Source: Nocardiopsis flavescens
GTDB lineage: Bacteria > Actinomycetota > Actinomycetes > Streptosporangiales > Streptosporangiaceae
Direction: 5' to 3'
Assembly: GCF_900141985.1 (NCBI RefSeq)
Contig: NZ_FQZK01000001.1
Span: forward strand, 310,001 to 374,000
Length of the DNA stretch: 64,000 nt
Shown: piece by piece, positions 56,522 to 64,000 of the stretch
Layout of the letters: the number at the start of each line of letters is the position of its first letter
Position numbering within the stretch: the first letter of the stretch is position 1
Position numbers and translations under genes: made by a program
Notes under the pieces: generated by a model
The model's database searches: none
Seen by the model: the letters and a program-made list of their open reading frames with translations, nothing else
Told to the model about the DNA's origin: nothing

Positions 56522-58318
56522 GTGAGAAGAGCTCTCATGAGTGACGGCGAAGCCCCCGCCCCCGGCCAGGAACGGCTGTCCCTCCCCGAGGTCCGGCTGG
56601 ACGACCTCCTCGACGAGGTCCGGTCGCGGCTCGGCGAGATCTCCACGACCCAGGAGCGCATCCGCACCCTGCTGGAGGCGGTCGTCTCCATCGGGGAGGG
56701 CCTGGAGCTGGACCCCCTGCTGCTGCGCATCACCGAGACAGCGAGCAGCCTGGTCGACGCCCGCTACGGTGCGCTGGGCGTGATCGGCCCCGACGGGGAG
56801 ATGAGCCGGTTCATCCCCGTGGGCCTGCGCCCGGACGAGATCTCCTCCATCGAGCACTGGCCGCGCGGCGAGGGCATCCTGGGCCTGCTCATCAAGGAGC
56901 CCGAGCCCCTGCGCCTGGGCGACGTCTCCGACCACCCCGAGTCCGTGGGCTTCCCCCGGGGCCACCCCGTGATGCGCACCTTCCTCGGGGTGCCCATCCG
57001 CATCCGCGACCGGGTGTTCGGCAACCTGTACATGACCGACAAGCGCGACGGCGGGCACTTCACCGGCGACGACGAGCTGCTGCTGCGCGCCCTGGCCACG
57101 GCGGCGGGCACCGCCATCGAGAACGCCCAGCTGTTCTCCGAGACCCAGAGCCGGGAGACCTGGCTGGACGCCTCGGGGCAGATCACCACGCGGCTGCTGT
57201 CCGGGGCCCCGCCCGAGGAGGTGCTGCGCCTGGTGGCCCGGCGGGCGCGGGTGATGGCGCACGCCGACATCTCCGTCATCGCGATGCCGGGCGAGGAGCC
57301 CTCGACCCTCACCGTGCGGGTGTGGGACGCCCCCGAGGAGGACGGCGACTCCCCCGAGTCGGCGGTACGCGGGCGCCGCAGCGCGTCGCTGGCGGCCGGG
57401 GTGCGCGGGGCCGCCCTGACCTGCGCCCCGGAGACCCTGCTGGGCCGGGTCTACCTGAGCGGGCGCCCTATCTGCACGGACATCTCCGAGCACTGCGACC
57501 CCGACATCGAGTTCCTGGCCCGGCTGGGGCTGGGGCCGATCCTGGTGCTGCCGTTCGGCCCGCCGGACGGGGCACGGGGCGTGCTGCTGCTGGCGCGCAC
57601 CGCGGGCCGGGAGGAGTTCCCGATCGCGTGGATGAGCATGCTGGCCTCCTTCGCCGACCAGGCGGCGGTGGCCCTGGAGCTGGCGGAGGCCCGGCTGGAC
57701 TCCGAGCGGCTCAGCGTGCTGGAGGACCGCGACCGCATCGCCCGCGACCTGCACGACACCGTCATCCAGCGCCTGTACGCCACCGCCATCACCCTGATGG
57801 GCACGGTGCGGCGGATCGACGACGAGACCTCGTCCCAGCGGGTGCAGAACGCGGTGACCGACCTGGACGACACCATCCGGCAGATCCGCTCGACGATCTT
57901 CGCCCTGCAGAGCTCGGGCGACGAGGCCGCCCGGCTGCGCTCGCAGGTGCTGGACCTGGTCAACGGGGCCACCGAGTCGCTGGGGTTCGCGCCCCGGCTG
58001 CTCACCCAGGGGCCGGTGGACACCACCGTGGACGAGACCACCGGCGCCCACCTGGTGGCGGTGCTGCGCGAGCTGCTCTCCAACGCCGCCCGGCACGCGC
58101 ACGCCACGTCGGTGGACGTGGAGGTGTCGGTGGCCGACGGCGGGGTGGTGCTGCGGGTCTCCGACGACGGGGCGGGCATCCCCGAGGGGACGCACCGCAG
58201 CGGGCTGCGCAACATCGCCTCCCGCGCCGAGGAGCTGGGCGGGACGGTGGAGGTCGTGTCGGCCCCGGGCGGGGGGACCTCGGTGCGCTGGTCGGTCCCG
58301 GCCCGCGTCCCGGCCTGA
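56522..58318 (+). CDS. GAF-domain sensor histidine kinase, DevS/DosS-like
   Basis: A soluble 598-residue kinase with the layout GAF (about 55-200), GAF (about 220-390), HisKA_3 with phosphoacceptor His411 in RDLHDTVIQR, and an HATPase with NAARHAHAT and DDGAGIPEG, GLRNIASRAEELGG. This is the order of mycobacterial DosS/DosT, whose first GAF binds heme and senses O2, NO and CO. The segment FPRGHPVMRTFLGVPIRIRD aligns with the region holding the heme-ligating His of DosS, so heme sensing is plausible. GTG 56522 with GGAG six bases upstream is used; ATG 56537 is a near alternative. Its response regulator is the convergent gene 58409-59062. Confidence 0.9.
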   Translation: MRRALMSDGEAPAPGQERLSLPEVRLDDLLDEVRSRLGEISTTQERIRTLLEAVVSIGEGLELDPLLLRITETASSLVDARYGALGVIGPDGEMSRFIPVGLRPDEISSIEHWPRGEGILGLLIKEPEPLRLGDVSDHPESVGFPRGHPVMRTFLGVPIRIRDRVFGNLYMTDKRDGGHFTGDDELLLRALATAAGTAIENAQLFSETQSRETWLDASGQITTRLLSGAPPEEVLRLVARRARVMAHADISVIAMPGEEPSTLTVRVWDAPEEDGDSPESAVRGRRSASLAAGVRGAALTCAPETLLGRVYLSGRPICTDISEHCDPDIEFLARLGLGPILVLPFGPPDGARGVLLLARTAGREEFPIAWMSMLASFADQAAVALELAEARLDSERLSVLEDRDRIARDLHDTVIQRLYATAITLMGTVRRIDDETSSQRVQNAVTDLDDTIRQIRSTIFALQSSGDEAARLRSQVLDLVNGATESLGFAPRLLTQGPVDTTVDETTGAHLVAVLRELLSNAARHAHATSVDVEVSVADGGVVLRVSDDGAGIPEGTHRSGLRNIASRAEELGGTVEVVSAPGGGTSVRWSVPARVPA

Positions 58319-58408
58319 GCGCGCCGCCCCGGCGGCGGCACCGCCCGGCCGCGCCGGCGGCGGGCGCGGACCGGGCGGCCTCCCCTGGCGGGCGGGCGCC
58401 CCGTCAGG

Positions 58409-59062
58409 TCAGGAGCCCTCCAGGGACAGGCGGACGGCGTAGGCCGCCGCCTGGGTCCGGCGGGCCATGCCGAGCTTGGCCAGCACACGCGAGACGTAGT
58501 TCTTGACGGTCTTCTCCGCCAGGTACATGCGGGCGCCGATCTCGCGGTTGGTCAGGCCCTCGCCGATGAGTTCCAGCACCCGGCGCTCCTGGTCGGTGAG
58601 CTCGCTCAGCGGGTCCTTGCGCCCCGCCTCCTCGCGCAGGCGATCCAGCATGCGCGTGGTGGACTCCGGGTCCAGGAGCGAGCGGCCCGCGGCGACCGTG
58701 CGCACGGCGCCGACCAGGTCGGTGCCGTGGATCTGCTTGAGGATGTACCCGGACGCCCCGGCCATGACGGCGCCGTACAGGGCCTCGTCGTCGGAGTAGG
58801 AGGTGAGCATGAGGATGCGCGTGCCGGGGAGCAGGGAGCGGATCTCCCGGCAGACGGTGACGCCGTCGCCGTCGGGCAGGCGCACGTCGAGCACCACCAC
58901 GTCGGGGGTCAGGGCGGGCACCCGGGCCAGCGCCTGGGCCGCGGTGCCGGCCTCGCCGACCACCTCGACGCCGTCCTCGTCGTCCAGCAGGGAGCCCACG
59001 CCCCGGCGGACGATCTCGTGGTCGTCCACCAGGAACACCCGGATCGTGTCGTCGCCGTCCAT
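58409..59062 (-). CDS. NarL/LuxR-type response regulator, DevR/DosR-like
   Basis: A 217-residue regulator. The receiver has the acidic pair DD in FLVDDHEIVRRG, phosphoacceptor Asp59 in VVVLDVRLPDGDG and Lys in GYILKQ; the C-terminal LuxR-type HTH is LTDQERRVLELIGEGLTNREIGARMYLAEKTVKNYVS, cited by its ends LTDQERRVLEL and EKTVKNYVS. KTVKNYVSRVLAKLGMARRTQAAAY is the DosR-like wording. It is convergent with the sensor kinase, so it is expressed from a separate promoter. The ATG at 59062 has GAGG about 9 bases upstream. Confidence 0.92.
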   Translation of the reverse strand: MDGDDTIRVFLVDDHEIVRRGVGSLLDDEDGVEVVGEAGTAAQALARVPALTPDVVVLDVRLPDGDGVTVCREIRSLLPGTRILMLTSYSDDEALYGAVMAGASGYILKQIHGTDLVGAVRTVAAGRSLLDPESTTRMLDRLREEAGRKDPLSELTDQERRVLELIGEGLTNREIGARMYLAEKTVKNYVSRVLAKLGMARRTQAAAYAVRLSLEGS

Positions 59063-59388
59063 CAGGTGCGCACCTCAATCTCCTTCGCGGGCCGCCCCGG
59101 TCCCGGGCCGACGTGCCCCATTGTGGGGCACCGCGCCGCGGGTGCGCACCGTCCGAACGGCGGCCTCACCGGTACCGCGGGGCCCGTTCCCCAGCTTAAG
59201 CAGCGGTCATTGTCGCCTTATGGGTACAACGTCCTTTTTTGTTTGGGGCATAGGGCCTTCGGGGTAGGCGCTCCCTCGGGACCTCCGCCCCGGGTTCGAG
59301 GACCGTCGGGCACCGTCCGGAGCCGCTCTGATCAGGGATGATGGCGGAGATCGAGAAATACGGGAAAGCCGATCCCAGGGGGGTCGCC
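59063..59388. other. Divergent region upstream of the response regulator and PNPOx-like gene
   Basis: About 325 bases, AT-richer at 59200-59260 (TTAAGCAGCGG, TCCTTTTTTGTTTGGGGC). No gene supported. GGGTACAACGTCC at 59221-59233 keeps the outer GGG and GTCC of a DosR-type box but not its centre, so I do not call a site. Confidence 0.5.
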
Positions 59389-59943
59389 ATGGTTCGAGAA
59401 AGCGCTGCCGGAACCGCACGGGAAAGGGCGGCGGTGCCCCGGGGCCGTACCGCCGACGAGGACCCGCTGTCCGGGACCGGACGGCTCGACGAGGACACCG
59501 AGATGCTCATGGGCGCCGATCTCGCGGAGGGCGAGGCCGGGGCGACGCTCACCGTCCTGGAGCGCCAGACCTGCTTCAACCTGGCCGGGACCAGGGATAT
59601 CGGGCGGATCGCCTTCACCATCGACGGCGACTCCGCCCCGACCGTGCTGCCGGTCAACTACGCGCTGGTCGACGACACGATCGTGCTGCGCACCACCCTG
59701 GCCGGGACGGTGATGCGCTACGCCCGCGGCTACGCGTCCTTCCAGGTGGACCACTTCGACGACGAGCGCCGCGAGGGCTGGAGCGCGCTGTTCACGGGGC
59801 GCTGCCGGTGGGTGCGCGACGAGGGGGAGCTGTCCCGCATCCCGCAGGGGAGGCTGCCGGTGCCCTGGGCGGAGGGGCCGCGGGACCAGATCCTGCGCGT
59901 CGTGCCCGGACGCGTCACCGGCCGCCGGATCCAGCGCCCCTGA
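59389..59943 (+). CDS. Pyridoxamine 5'-phosphate oxidase-fold protein
   Basis: About 184 residues. The first 70 are Ala/Arg/Glu-rich and probably disordered; the rest is the split-barrel flavin/F420-binding domain typical of small actinobacterial PNPOx-like proteins: RDIGRIAFTIDGDSAPTVLPVNYAL, shown in part, IVLRTTLAGTVMRYARG, ASFQVDHFDD, GWSALFTGRCRWV and PVPWAEGPRDQILRVVPGRVTGRRI. Many homologues in mycobacteria belong to the hypoxia regulon, which fits the neighbouring Dos-like pair. ATG 59389 has GGGGGG 5 bases upstream; ATG 59338 would extend it by 17 codons. Confidence 0.85.
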   Translation: MVRESAAGTARERAAVPRGRTADEDPLSGTGRLDEDTEMLMGADLAEGEAGATLTVLERQTCFNLAGTRDIGRIAFTIDGDSAPTVLPVNYALVDDTIVLRTTLAGTVMRYARGYASFQVDHFDDERREGWSALFTGRCRWVRDEGELSRIPQGRLPVPWAEGPRDQILRVVPGRVTGRRIQRP

Positions 59944-60388
59944 GGCCCGCGCCGCCGGCGCCGCCCGGCACCGGCCGGCGACCGGACCGGGCGGGGTGCG
60001 TCGGTACGCCGCGAGCGGCGCGCCCGCCCCCGGGGCCGCCGGGCTCCCGCACCGCGGTCGCGGCCCGTCGGCCCCGCCCGACCACGAGCCGCCGGGGCTC
60101 CCGGCCCGGTGGCCGAGCACCGCGGGGGGTGCGGCACCGCAGGACCGGCACGGACCCGAACCGGCACGGACCCGACACGAAGCACACCGCGCCGCCGGAC
60201 CGGGGGCGACCGGCGGACGCCCCGCGGCGCGGGTTCGGCGCCCGCGCGGGGTGACGGGGCCGCGACCGAACGCGACGGGTGCCCGCCGCGGCCCGCGAAC
60301 GGCCCGATCCACGCGCCTAAGCTGGGAACCTCTCGGCGCACCGGGGCGTCAGAACCCGGTGACAAGGGAAGTCTCAGGGAGGGCACAC
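59944..60388. other. GC-rich intergenic region before the SPFH-GYF gene
   Basis: About 445 bases of very GC-rich DNA with short repeats (CCGGCACGGACCCGA twice near 60145-60175). I see no gene. CTAAGCT at 60317-60323 could be part of a -10 for the following gene. Confidence 0.5.
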
Positions 60389-61528
60389 GTGGGCCTGTTC
60401 GACGCCATCCGTGGCGAATTCATCGACATCATCGAGTGGACCGACGACAGTCGCGACACCATCGTCTGGCGCTTCCCGCGGCACGACAACGAGATCAAGA
60501 TGGGCGCGCGGCTCACCGTCCGCGAGTCCCAGATCGCGGTGTTCGTCAACGAGGGCCGGGTCGCCGACGTGTTCGCGCCCGGCATGTACACGCTGGAGAC
60601 CCGCAACGTCCCCGTCCTCAGCACGCTCAAGGGCTGGAAGCACGGTTTCGACTCGCCGTTCAAGGCCGAGGTGTACTTCGTCAACACCCGCCGGTTCAGC
60701 GACTTCAAGTGGGGCACCCAGAACCCGGTCATGGTCCGCGACCCCGAGTTCGGCCCGGTGCGGCTGCGCGCCTTCGGCGGCTACTCGGTGCGGGTGGTCG
60801 ACCCGCCGCGGTTCATCGCCGAGCTGGTCGGGACCGACCCGCAGTTCCGGACCGAGGAGGTGGAGGGCTACCTGCGGCAGATGATCGTCAGCCGCCTGGG
60901 CAGCGCCCTGGCCACCGCCGCCCGCGACGTCCCGGTGCTGGAGCTGGCGATCCACCAGCACGACCTGGGCCAGCGCATGTCCGCGGCGCTCACCCAGGAC
61001 ATGGCGTCGGTGGGCCTGGAGGTGCCGGACTTCAACGTCGAGAGCATCAGCCTGCCGCCGGAGGTCGAGAAGGCGCTGGACAAGCGGTCCCAGATGGGGC
61101 TGCTGGGCGACCTGGACCAGTACTCCAAGTTCCAGACGGCGACCGCGATCGGCGACGCCGCCAAGACCCCGGGCAGCGGCATGGGCGAGGCCATGGGCAT
61201 GGGCATGGGACTGGCCGCGGCCCAGCAGATGGCGCAGAACATGAACCCCCAGACGCAGCCCCAGCAGCCCCAGCAGGCGCAGGCGCCCCAGGCGCAGCCC
61301 GCCGCCGCCCCGCCGCCGCTGCCGCAGGCCGAGTGGTTCGTGGGCGCGGACGGGCAGCAGACCGGGCCCTTCGACGCCAACGCGCTGGCGCAGCAGGTCG
61401 GCGGCGGCCGGCTGACCCGCGACACCCTGGTCTGGAAGGCGGGCATGGCGCAGTGGACCGCGGCCGGGCAGGTGCCCGAGCTGTCGGGGCTGTTCGCGGC
61501 CACCCCGCCGCCCATGCCGCCCGCCTGA
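60389..61528 (+). CDS. SPFH-domain protein with C-terminal GYF_2 domain (virion core protein-like)
   Basis: A 379-residue soluble protein. Residues 1-270 form an SPFH-type domain of the group often named virion core protein-like: MGLFDAIRGEFIDIIEW, FVNEGRVADVFAPGMYTLET, VSRLGSALATAA and DFNVESISLPPEVEKALDKR. A Met/Gly then Gln/Pro/Ala-rich linker (about 275-320) leads to a GYF_2 module at the C terminus (WFVGADGQQTGPF, TLVWKAGMAQWTAA), a likely proline-rich-peptide binding unit. There is no membrane span. GTG 60389 has AGGGAGGG upstream. It is 37 bases before the zinc-ribbon gene, with which it probably works. Confidence 0.9.
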   Translation: MGLFDAIRGEFIDIIEWTDDSRDTIVWRFPRHDNEIKMGARLTVRESQIAVFVNEGRVADVFAPGMYTLETRNVPVLSTLKGWKHGFDSPFKAEVYFVNTRRFSDFKWGTQNPVMVRDPEFGPVRLRAFGGYSVRVVDPPRFIAELVGTDPQFRTEEVEGYLRQMIVSRLGSALATAARDVPVLELAIHQHDLGQRMSAALTQDMASVGLEVPDFNVESISLPPEVEKALDKRSQMGLLGDLDQYSKFQTATAIGDAAKTPGSGMGEAMGMGMGLAAAQQMAQNMNPQTQPQQPQQAQAPQAQPAAAPPPLPQAEWFVGADGQQTGPFDANALAQQVGGGRLTRDTLVWKAGMAQWTAAGQVPELSGLFAATPPPMPPA

Positions 61529-61565
61529 CCGCGCCCCTCCCCTCCCCCGACCCCAGAAGGCCGAC

Positions 61566-62669
61566 ATGTCCGATACCGCCGTCCCACCGCCGCCGACCTC
61601 CCCCCGCGAGTTCCCCTGTGGTGCCTGCGGGGCCCGGCTGGAGTACTCCGCCGGCGCGCGTCAGATGCGCTGCCCGTACTGCGGCAGCGAGGAGAAGATC
61701 CCCGAGGCCACCCGCACGGTGCGCGAGCACGCCGTGGAGACCCTCTTCGCCCGCAGGCCGGCGGAGCGGGTGGCGGAGCACCGGTTCGTCTGCCAGGGGT
61801 GCGGGGCCCACATCCAGGGCGACCACCTCGCCCAGACCTGCCAGTTCTGCACCGCCCCGCTGGTCACCGACGACTCCGCGGACGTCCAGGTGCCGCCGGA
61901 GGCGGTGCTGCCGTTCACCGTGGAGCGGCGGGCGGCCCACGACGCGCTGTCGGGGTGGACGAACAGCCGCTGGTTCGCGCCCAACAGCCTCAAGAGGGTC
62001 AGCGAGGCCGAGCGCTTCAAGAGCACGTACCTGCCGCACTGGACCTTCGACGCCCAGACGGAGTCGGACTACCGGGGCCAGCGCGGCGAGTACTACTGGG
62101 TGACCGAGACCTACACGACCACGGAGAACGGCAAGTCGGTCACGAAGACCCGGCAGGTCCGCAAGACCCGCTGGTACCCGGCCCGGGGCCGGGTGTCGCG
62201 CTTCTTCGACGACGTGCTGGTCAACGGCACCACCCAGGTGTCGCCGGAGAAGGTGGACGCGCTCAAGCCGTGGCCGCTGGACAAGGCGCGGCCCTACGCG
62301 CACGAGTTCCTGGCGGGGCACGAGGCGCTGCGCTACGACGTGGAGCCCGAACAGGGCCTGGAGGCGGCCAAGCAGGTCATGGCCGGGACCATCCACCAGG
62401 ACTGCAAGCGCGACATCGGCGGCGACGAGCAGCGGGTGACGTCGGTGGACACCGCCTACTCGCGGGTCACCGGCAAGCTGCTGCTGGTCCCGGTGTGGGC
62501 GGGGGCCTACCTGCACGGCGGGAAGACCTGGCAGATCGTGGTCAACGGGTGCACCGGCGAGGTCCAGGGCGAGCGCCCGTACTCGGCCGCCAAGATCACG
62601 GCGGCGGTGCTGGCCGCGCTCCTGGTCATCGCCCTGGCGGTGTTCCTGTTCGTGCAGTACGGGGGCTGA
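61566..62669 (+). CDS. Zinc-ribbon protein with C-terminal membrane anchor
   Basis: A 367-residue protein. The N terminus has two zinc ribbons: CGACGARLEY…CPYCGSEE and CQGCGAHIQ…CQFCTAPLV. The middle part (about 110-330) is a beta-rich domain with WTNSRWFAPNSLKR, STYLPHWTFDAQTESDYRG and a WVTETYTTTENGK insert, found in other TFIIB-type zinc ribbon proteins that neighbour SPFH genes. One membrane span closes the protein (ITAAVLAALLVIALAVFLFVQ). It may anchor the soluble SPFH-GYF partner at the membrane, which is inference. AGAAGG precedes the ATG. Confidence 0.87.
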   Translation: MSDTAVPPPPTSPREFPCGACGARLEYSAGARQMRCPYCGSEEKIPEATRTVREHAVETLFARRPAERVAEHRFVCQGCGAHIQGDHLAQTCQFCTAPLVTDDSADVQVPPEAVLPFTVERRAAHDALSGWTNSRWFAPNSLKRVSEAERFKSTYLPHWTFDAQTESDYRGQRGEYYWVTETYTTTENGKSVTKTRQVRKTRWYPARGRVSRFFDDVLVNGTTQVSPEKVDALKPWPLDKARPYAHEFLAGHEALRYDVEPEQGLEAAKQVMAGTIHQDCKRDIGGDEQRVTSVDTAYSRVTGKLLLVPVWAGAYLHGGKTWQIVVNGCTGEVQGERPYSAAKITAAVLAALLVIALAVFLFVQYGG

Positions 62670-62717
62670 CGGGGGCCGTCCCGGCCACGGGGCGTCGGCG
62701 CGACGGGCGTCGGCGCC

Positions 62718-62804
62718 CCGTTCCACGTCCGGGTCCGGGGGCGGGAGAGGCCGTCCCGCACCGTTCCACGTCCAGGGCCGGGGAAGGCCGTCCCGCACCG
62801 TTCC
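62718..62804. repeat. Tandem repeat, two-and-a-bit units of about 40 bp
   Basis: Units start CCGTTCCACGTCC at 62718 and 62761 and a third begins CCGTTCC at 62798. The common end GGCCGTCCCGCA is identical; the first unit is six bases longer. It lies between the zinc-ribbon gene and the wHTH gene and is not coding. Confidence 0.65.
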
Positions 62805-62948
62805 GGGCCCGCGCACCGGCACGGGTCACCCGGCGTACGGCCGCCCCGCAGCCGCCATGGCGCGCCGCCGCGGATCGGGGCCCGGGCCTCGGGCCACGGG
62901 GCCGGACGGGCCCGCCCCGCGCGGTCCCCGCGCCGCTCCCGCCACGGG

Positions 62949-63518
62949 TCAGTCCCGGGCCTGCGGGCCCGGGGGCCGGTGCAGCAGGAACATGCCGCTG
63001 TAACGGGGGTGCTCCCGCCTGCCGTCGTCGGTGGCGACGAACTCGTCCAGGACGGCGACGATGCGGCGGTCGAGTTCGGCCACGTCCTCGTCGGACAGGT
63101 GCAGGGAGAACCGGGAGAACGTGCGCACCGACTCGGGCCCGGCCTCGTCCAGCTCGCGGCGGAAGGCCTGGACGGGGGCGTGCGCGGCGGGGGCGCCGGC
63201 GTCCTGGAGCGGGCTCTCCAGCCACCAGGTCTCCCCCGTGGACCGGTAGGGCTTCTCCAGGGCGCCGCTGGGGCCGGTGCGCGGGGTACCCGGGACGAGG
63301 AAGCCCACGGCGACCAGGCGCCGCACGTGGTACAGCACGGTGCCGGGACTGACGCCGAGGCGTTCGGCCAGCTCCTTGTTGGTGAGCTCCTCCAGGCACA
63401 GGCGCAGGATGCGGACCCGCAGCGGGTGGCCCAGGGCCCTGGTCTCCTCGGGGGTGGCGGGCCGCCGCGCGCGCACGGGGACGCCGGGTTCGGGGGCGGC
63501 CTGCTCTGCATCTGCCAT
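62949..63518 (-). CDS. ArsR-type winged-helix transcriptional regulator
   Basis: A 189-residue regulator. The wHTH is ALGHPLRVRILRLCLEELTNKELAERLGVSPGTVLYHVRRL, cited by its ends ALGHPLRVRIL and GTVLYHVRRL, at about residues 30-70, then a wing with TGPSGALEKPYRST and a C-terminal helical domain (AFRRELDEAG, DEDVAELDRRIVAVLDEFV). This is the HTH_20 group common next to MFS exporters. ATG 63518 lies beside a divergent MFS gene, and concentric palindromes lie between them, so it probably represses the exporter and itself. Confidence 0.88.
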   Translation of the reverse strand: MADAEQAAPEPGVPVRARRPATPEETRALGHPLRVRILRLCLEELTNKELAERLGVSPGTVLYHVRRLVAVGFLVPGTPRTGPSGALEKPYRSTGETWWLESPLQDAGAPAAHAPVQAFRRELDEAGPESVRTFSRFSLHLSDEDVAELDRRIVAVLDEFVATDDGRREHPRYSGMFLLHRPPGPQARD

Positions 63519-63535
63519 GGCCCCAGGGTAACAAC

Positions 63536-63572
63536 GATCGAGTTTCATAGAATCGATTGAGTTTTCTCGATC
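63536..63572. promoter_or_regulatory. Concentric palindromes GATCGAG…AATCGATT…CTCGATC
   Basis: GATCGAG (63536-63542) and CTCGATC (63566-63572) are outer arms; AATCGATT (63551-63558) is a perfect inner palindrome on almost the same centre. TAGAAT (63548-63553) could be a -10 for the MFS gene and TTGAGT (63557-63562) a -35, so a bound regulator would block transcription. Confidence 0.6.
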
Positions 63573-63591
63573 ACCCTGCCAGGATCGGGCC

Positions 63592-64000
63592 ATGACCTCC
63601 ACCCCCCGCTCCACGGGCCTGGGACGCCCGTTCTGGAGCCTGTGGTCCTCCTCGTCCCTGTCCAACCTGGCGGACGGCGTCCTCAAGGTCGCCCTCCCGC
63701 TGGCCGCCCTGCGCTTCACCGACGCGCCGCTCCTCATCGCCGGCGTCAGCCTGGCCCTGACCCTGCCCTGGCTGCTGTTCGCCCTGCCCGCCGGGGCCCT
63801 GGCCGACCGGCTGGACCGGCGCCGGGTGATGCTCGCCGCCAACACCGTCCGGGCCGTGCTGGCCGCCCTGCTGGCGCTGTCGCTGCTCACCGGGCTGGGC
63901 GGGATCTGGGCGCTGTACGCCGCCGCCCTGTGCGTGGGCGTCACCGAGACCCTCTACGACACCTCGGCCCAGTCGATCCTGCCCCAGCTGGTCCCCCGCG
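63592..64000 (+). CDS. MFS transporter (3' truncated by window end)
   Basis: The first 136 residues of a major facilitator transporter: four hydrophobic spans are seen, starting FWSLWSSSSLSNLADGVLKVALPLAAL, shown in part, with LPAGALADRLDRRRVMLAANTVRA as the loop 2-3 motif. This is the enterobactin exporter/MFS_3-like type, commonly a drug or metabolite exporter. AGGA lies 7 bases before the ATG. It is divergent from an ArsR-type regulator, which probably controls it. Confidence 0.9.
   Translation, partial: MTSTPRSTGLGRPFWSLWSSSSLSNLADGVLKVALPLAALRFTDAPLLIAGVSLALTLPWLLFALPAGALADRLDRRRVMLAANTVRAVLAALLALSLLTGLGGIWALYAAALCVGVTETLYDTSAQSILPQLVPR

Noticed and set aside
59221-59233. Possible DosR box GGGTACAACGTCC upstream of the PNPOx-like gene
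   Set aside because: Only the outer GGG and GTCC agree with the GGGACTWWAGTCCC consensus; the inner bases do not.
1-64000. tRNA or rRNA genes, insertion sequences, integrases or prophage
   Set aside because: I looked for GTTCRANNC-type T-loops, transposase motifs and att-like repeats while reading and saw none; a dedicated covariance search would settle the tRNA question.

Overview
The window is chromosomal DNA of a high-GC Gram-positive actinomycete. Evidence: about 75% GC with third codon positions almost always G or C, frequent GTG and some TTG starts behind GGAGG-type ribosome sites, stop/start overlaps (ATGA, GTGA), and actinobacterial families such as Ku, PucR regulators, Dos-like sensor kinases and one-component Ser/Thr kinases. 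The gene style resembles Nocardiopsis-like organisms, but the genus is an inference. I saw no tRNA, rRNA, CRISPR array, insertion sequence or phage.

Layout. 1-8 kb: end of a SulP/STAS protein, a membrane Ser/Thr kinase, then P450, GH10 xylanase, APH(6)-type kinase and esterase, with a pentapeptide-repeat protein. 7.9-16.5 kb: a purine catabolism unit with a PucR regulator divergent from a three-subunit xanthine dehydrogenase, an 8-oxoguanine deaminase-like amidohydrolase, a terminator and an AzgA-type purine permease. 16.7-21.9 kb: a second Ser/Thr kinase and a second molybdenum hydroxylase in which the FeS and Mo subunits are fused, behind a sigma70-like promoter whose -10 is overlapped by a perfect palindrome.

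22.5-30.5 kb is the most unusual part: a six-gene, tightly coupled operon built round one NRPS-like protein with order adenylation - carrier - epimerization - thioester reductase. Hand extraction of its specificity residues gives a code very close to that for aspartate. It is accompanied by two different Fe(II)/2-oxoglutarate oxygenases (PhyH and TauD types), a short-chain dehydrogenase, a methyltransferase-like protein and a small protein I do not recognise. I infer a small aspartate-derived aldehyde, alcohol or amine product. No transporter, thioesterase or MbtH gene is present.

30.5-44 kb: HtrA-like protease, a Ddl-type ligase with a decayed duplication of its 3' end, an aminotransferase, a lipoprotein, a GAF regulator, a guanidino-compound region (PucR, agmatinase family, TetR, dimethylargininase family), Ku, and a zinc alcohol dehydrogenase behind a 16-bp palindrome. 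44-53.5 kb: a KstD-like flavoprotein, an SPFH protein coupled to a 74-aa ribbon-helix-helix/AT-hook protein and divergent from two PH-domain membrane proteins, an STAS antagonist, a NUDIX-like protein, a P-loop kinase and an NDH-2-like oxidoreductase. 53.7-64 kb: an MHS transporter, a HAD hydrolase, a Dos-like two-component pair with a pyridoxamine-oxidase-fold protein, an SPFH-GYF plus zinc-ribbon pair, and a wHTH regulator divergent from an MFS transporter cut by the window end.

Regulatory DNA is often readable because intergenic AT-richer islands hold perfect inverted or direct repeats. Two PucR-flanked intergenic regions each carry direct repeats at exactly 31-bp spacing.
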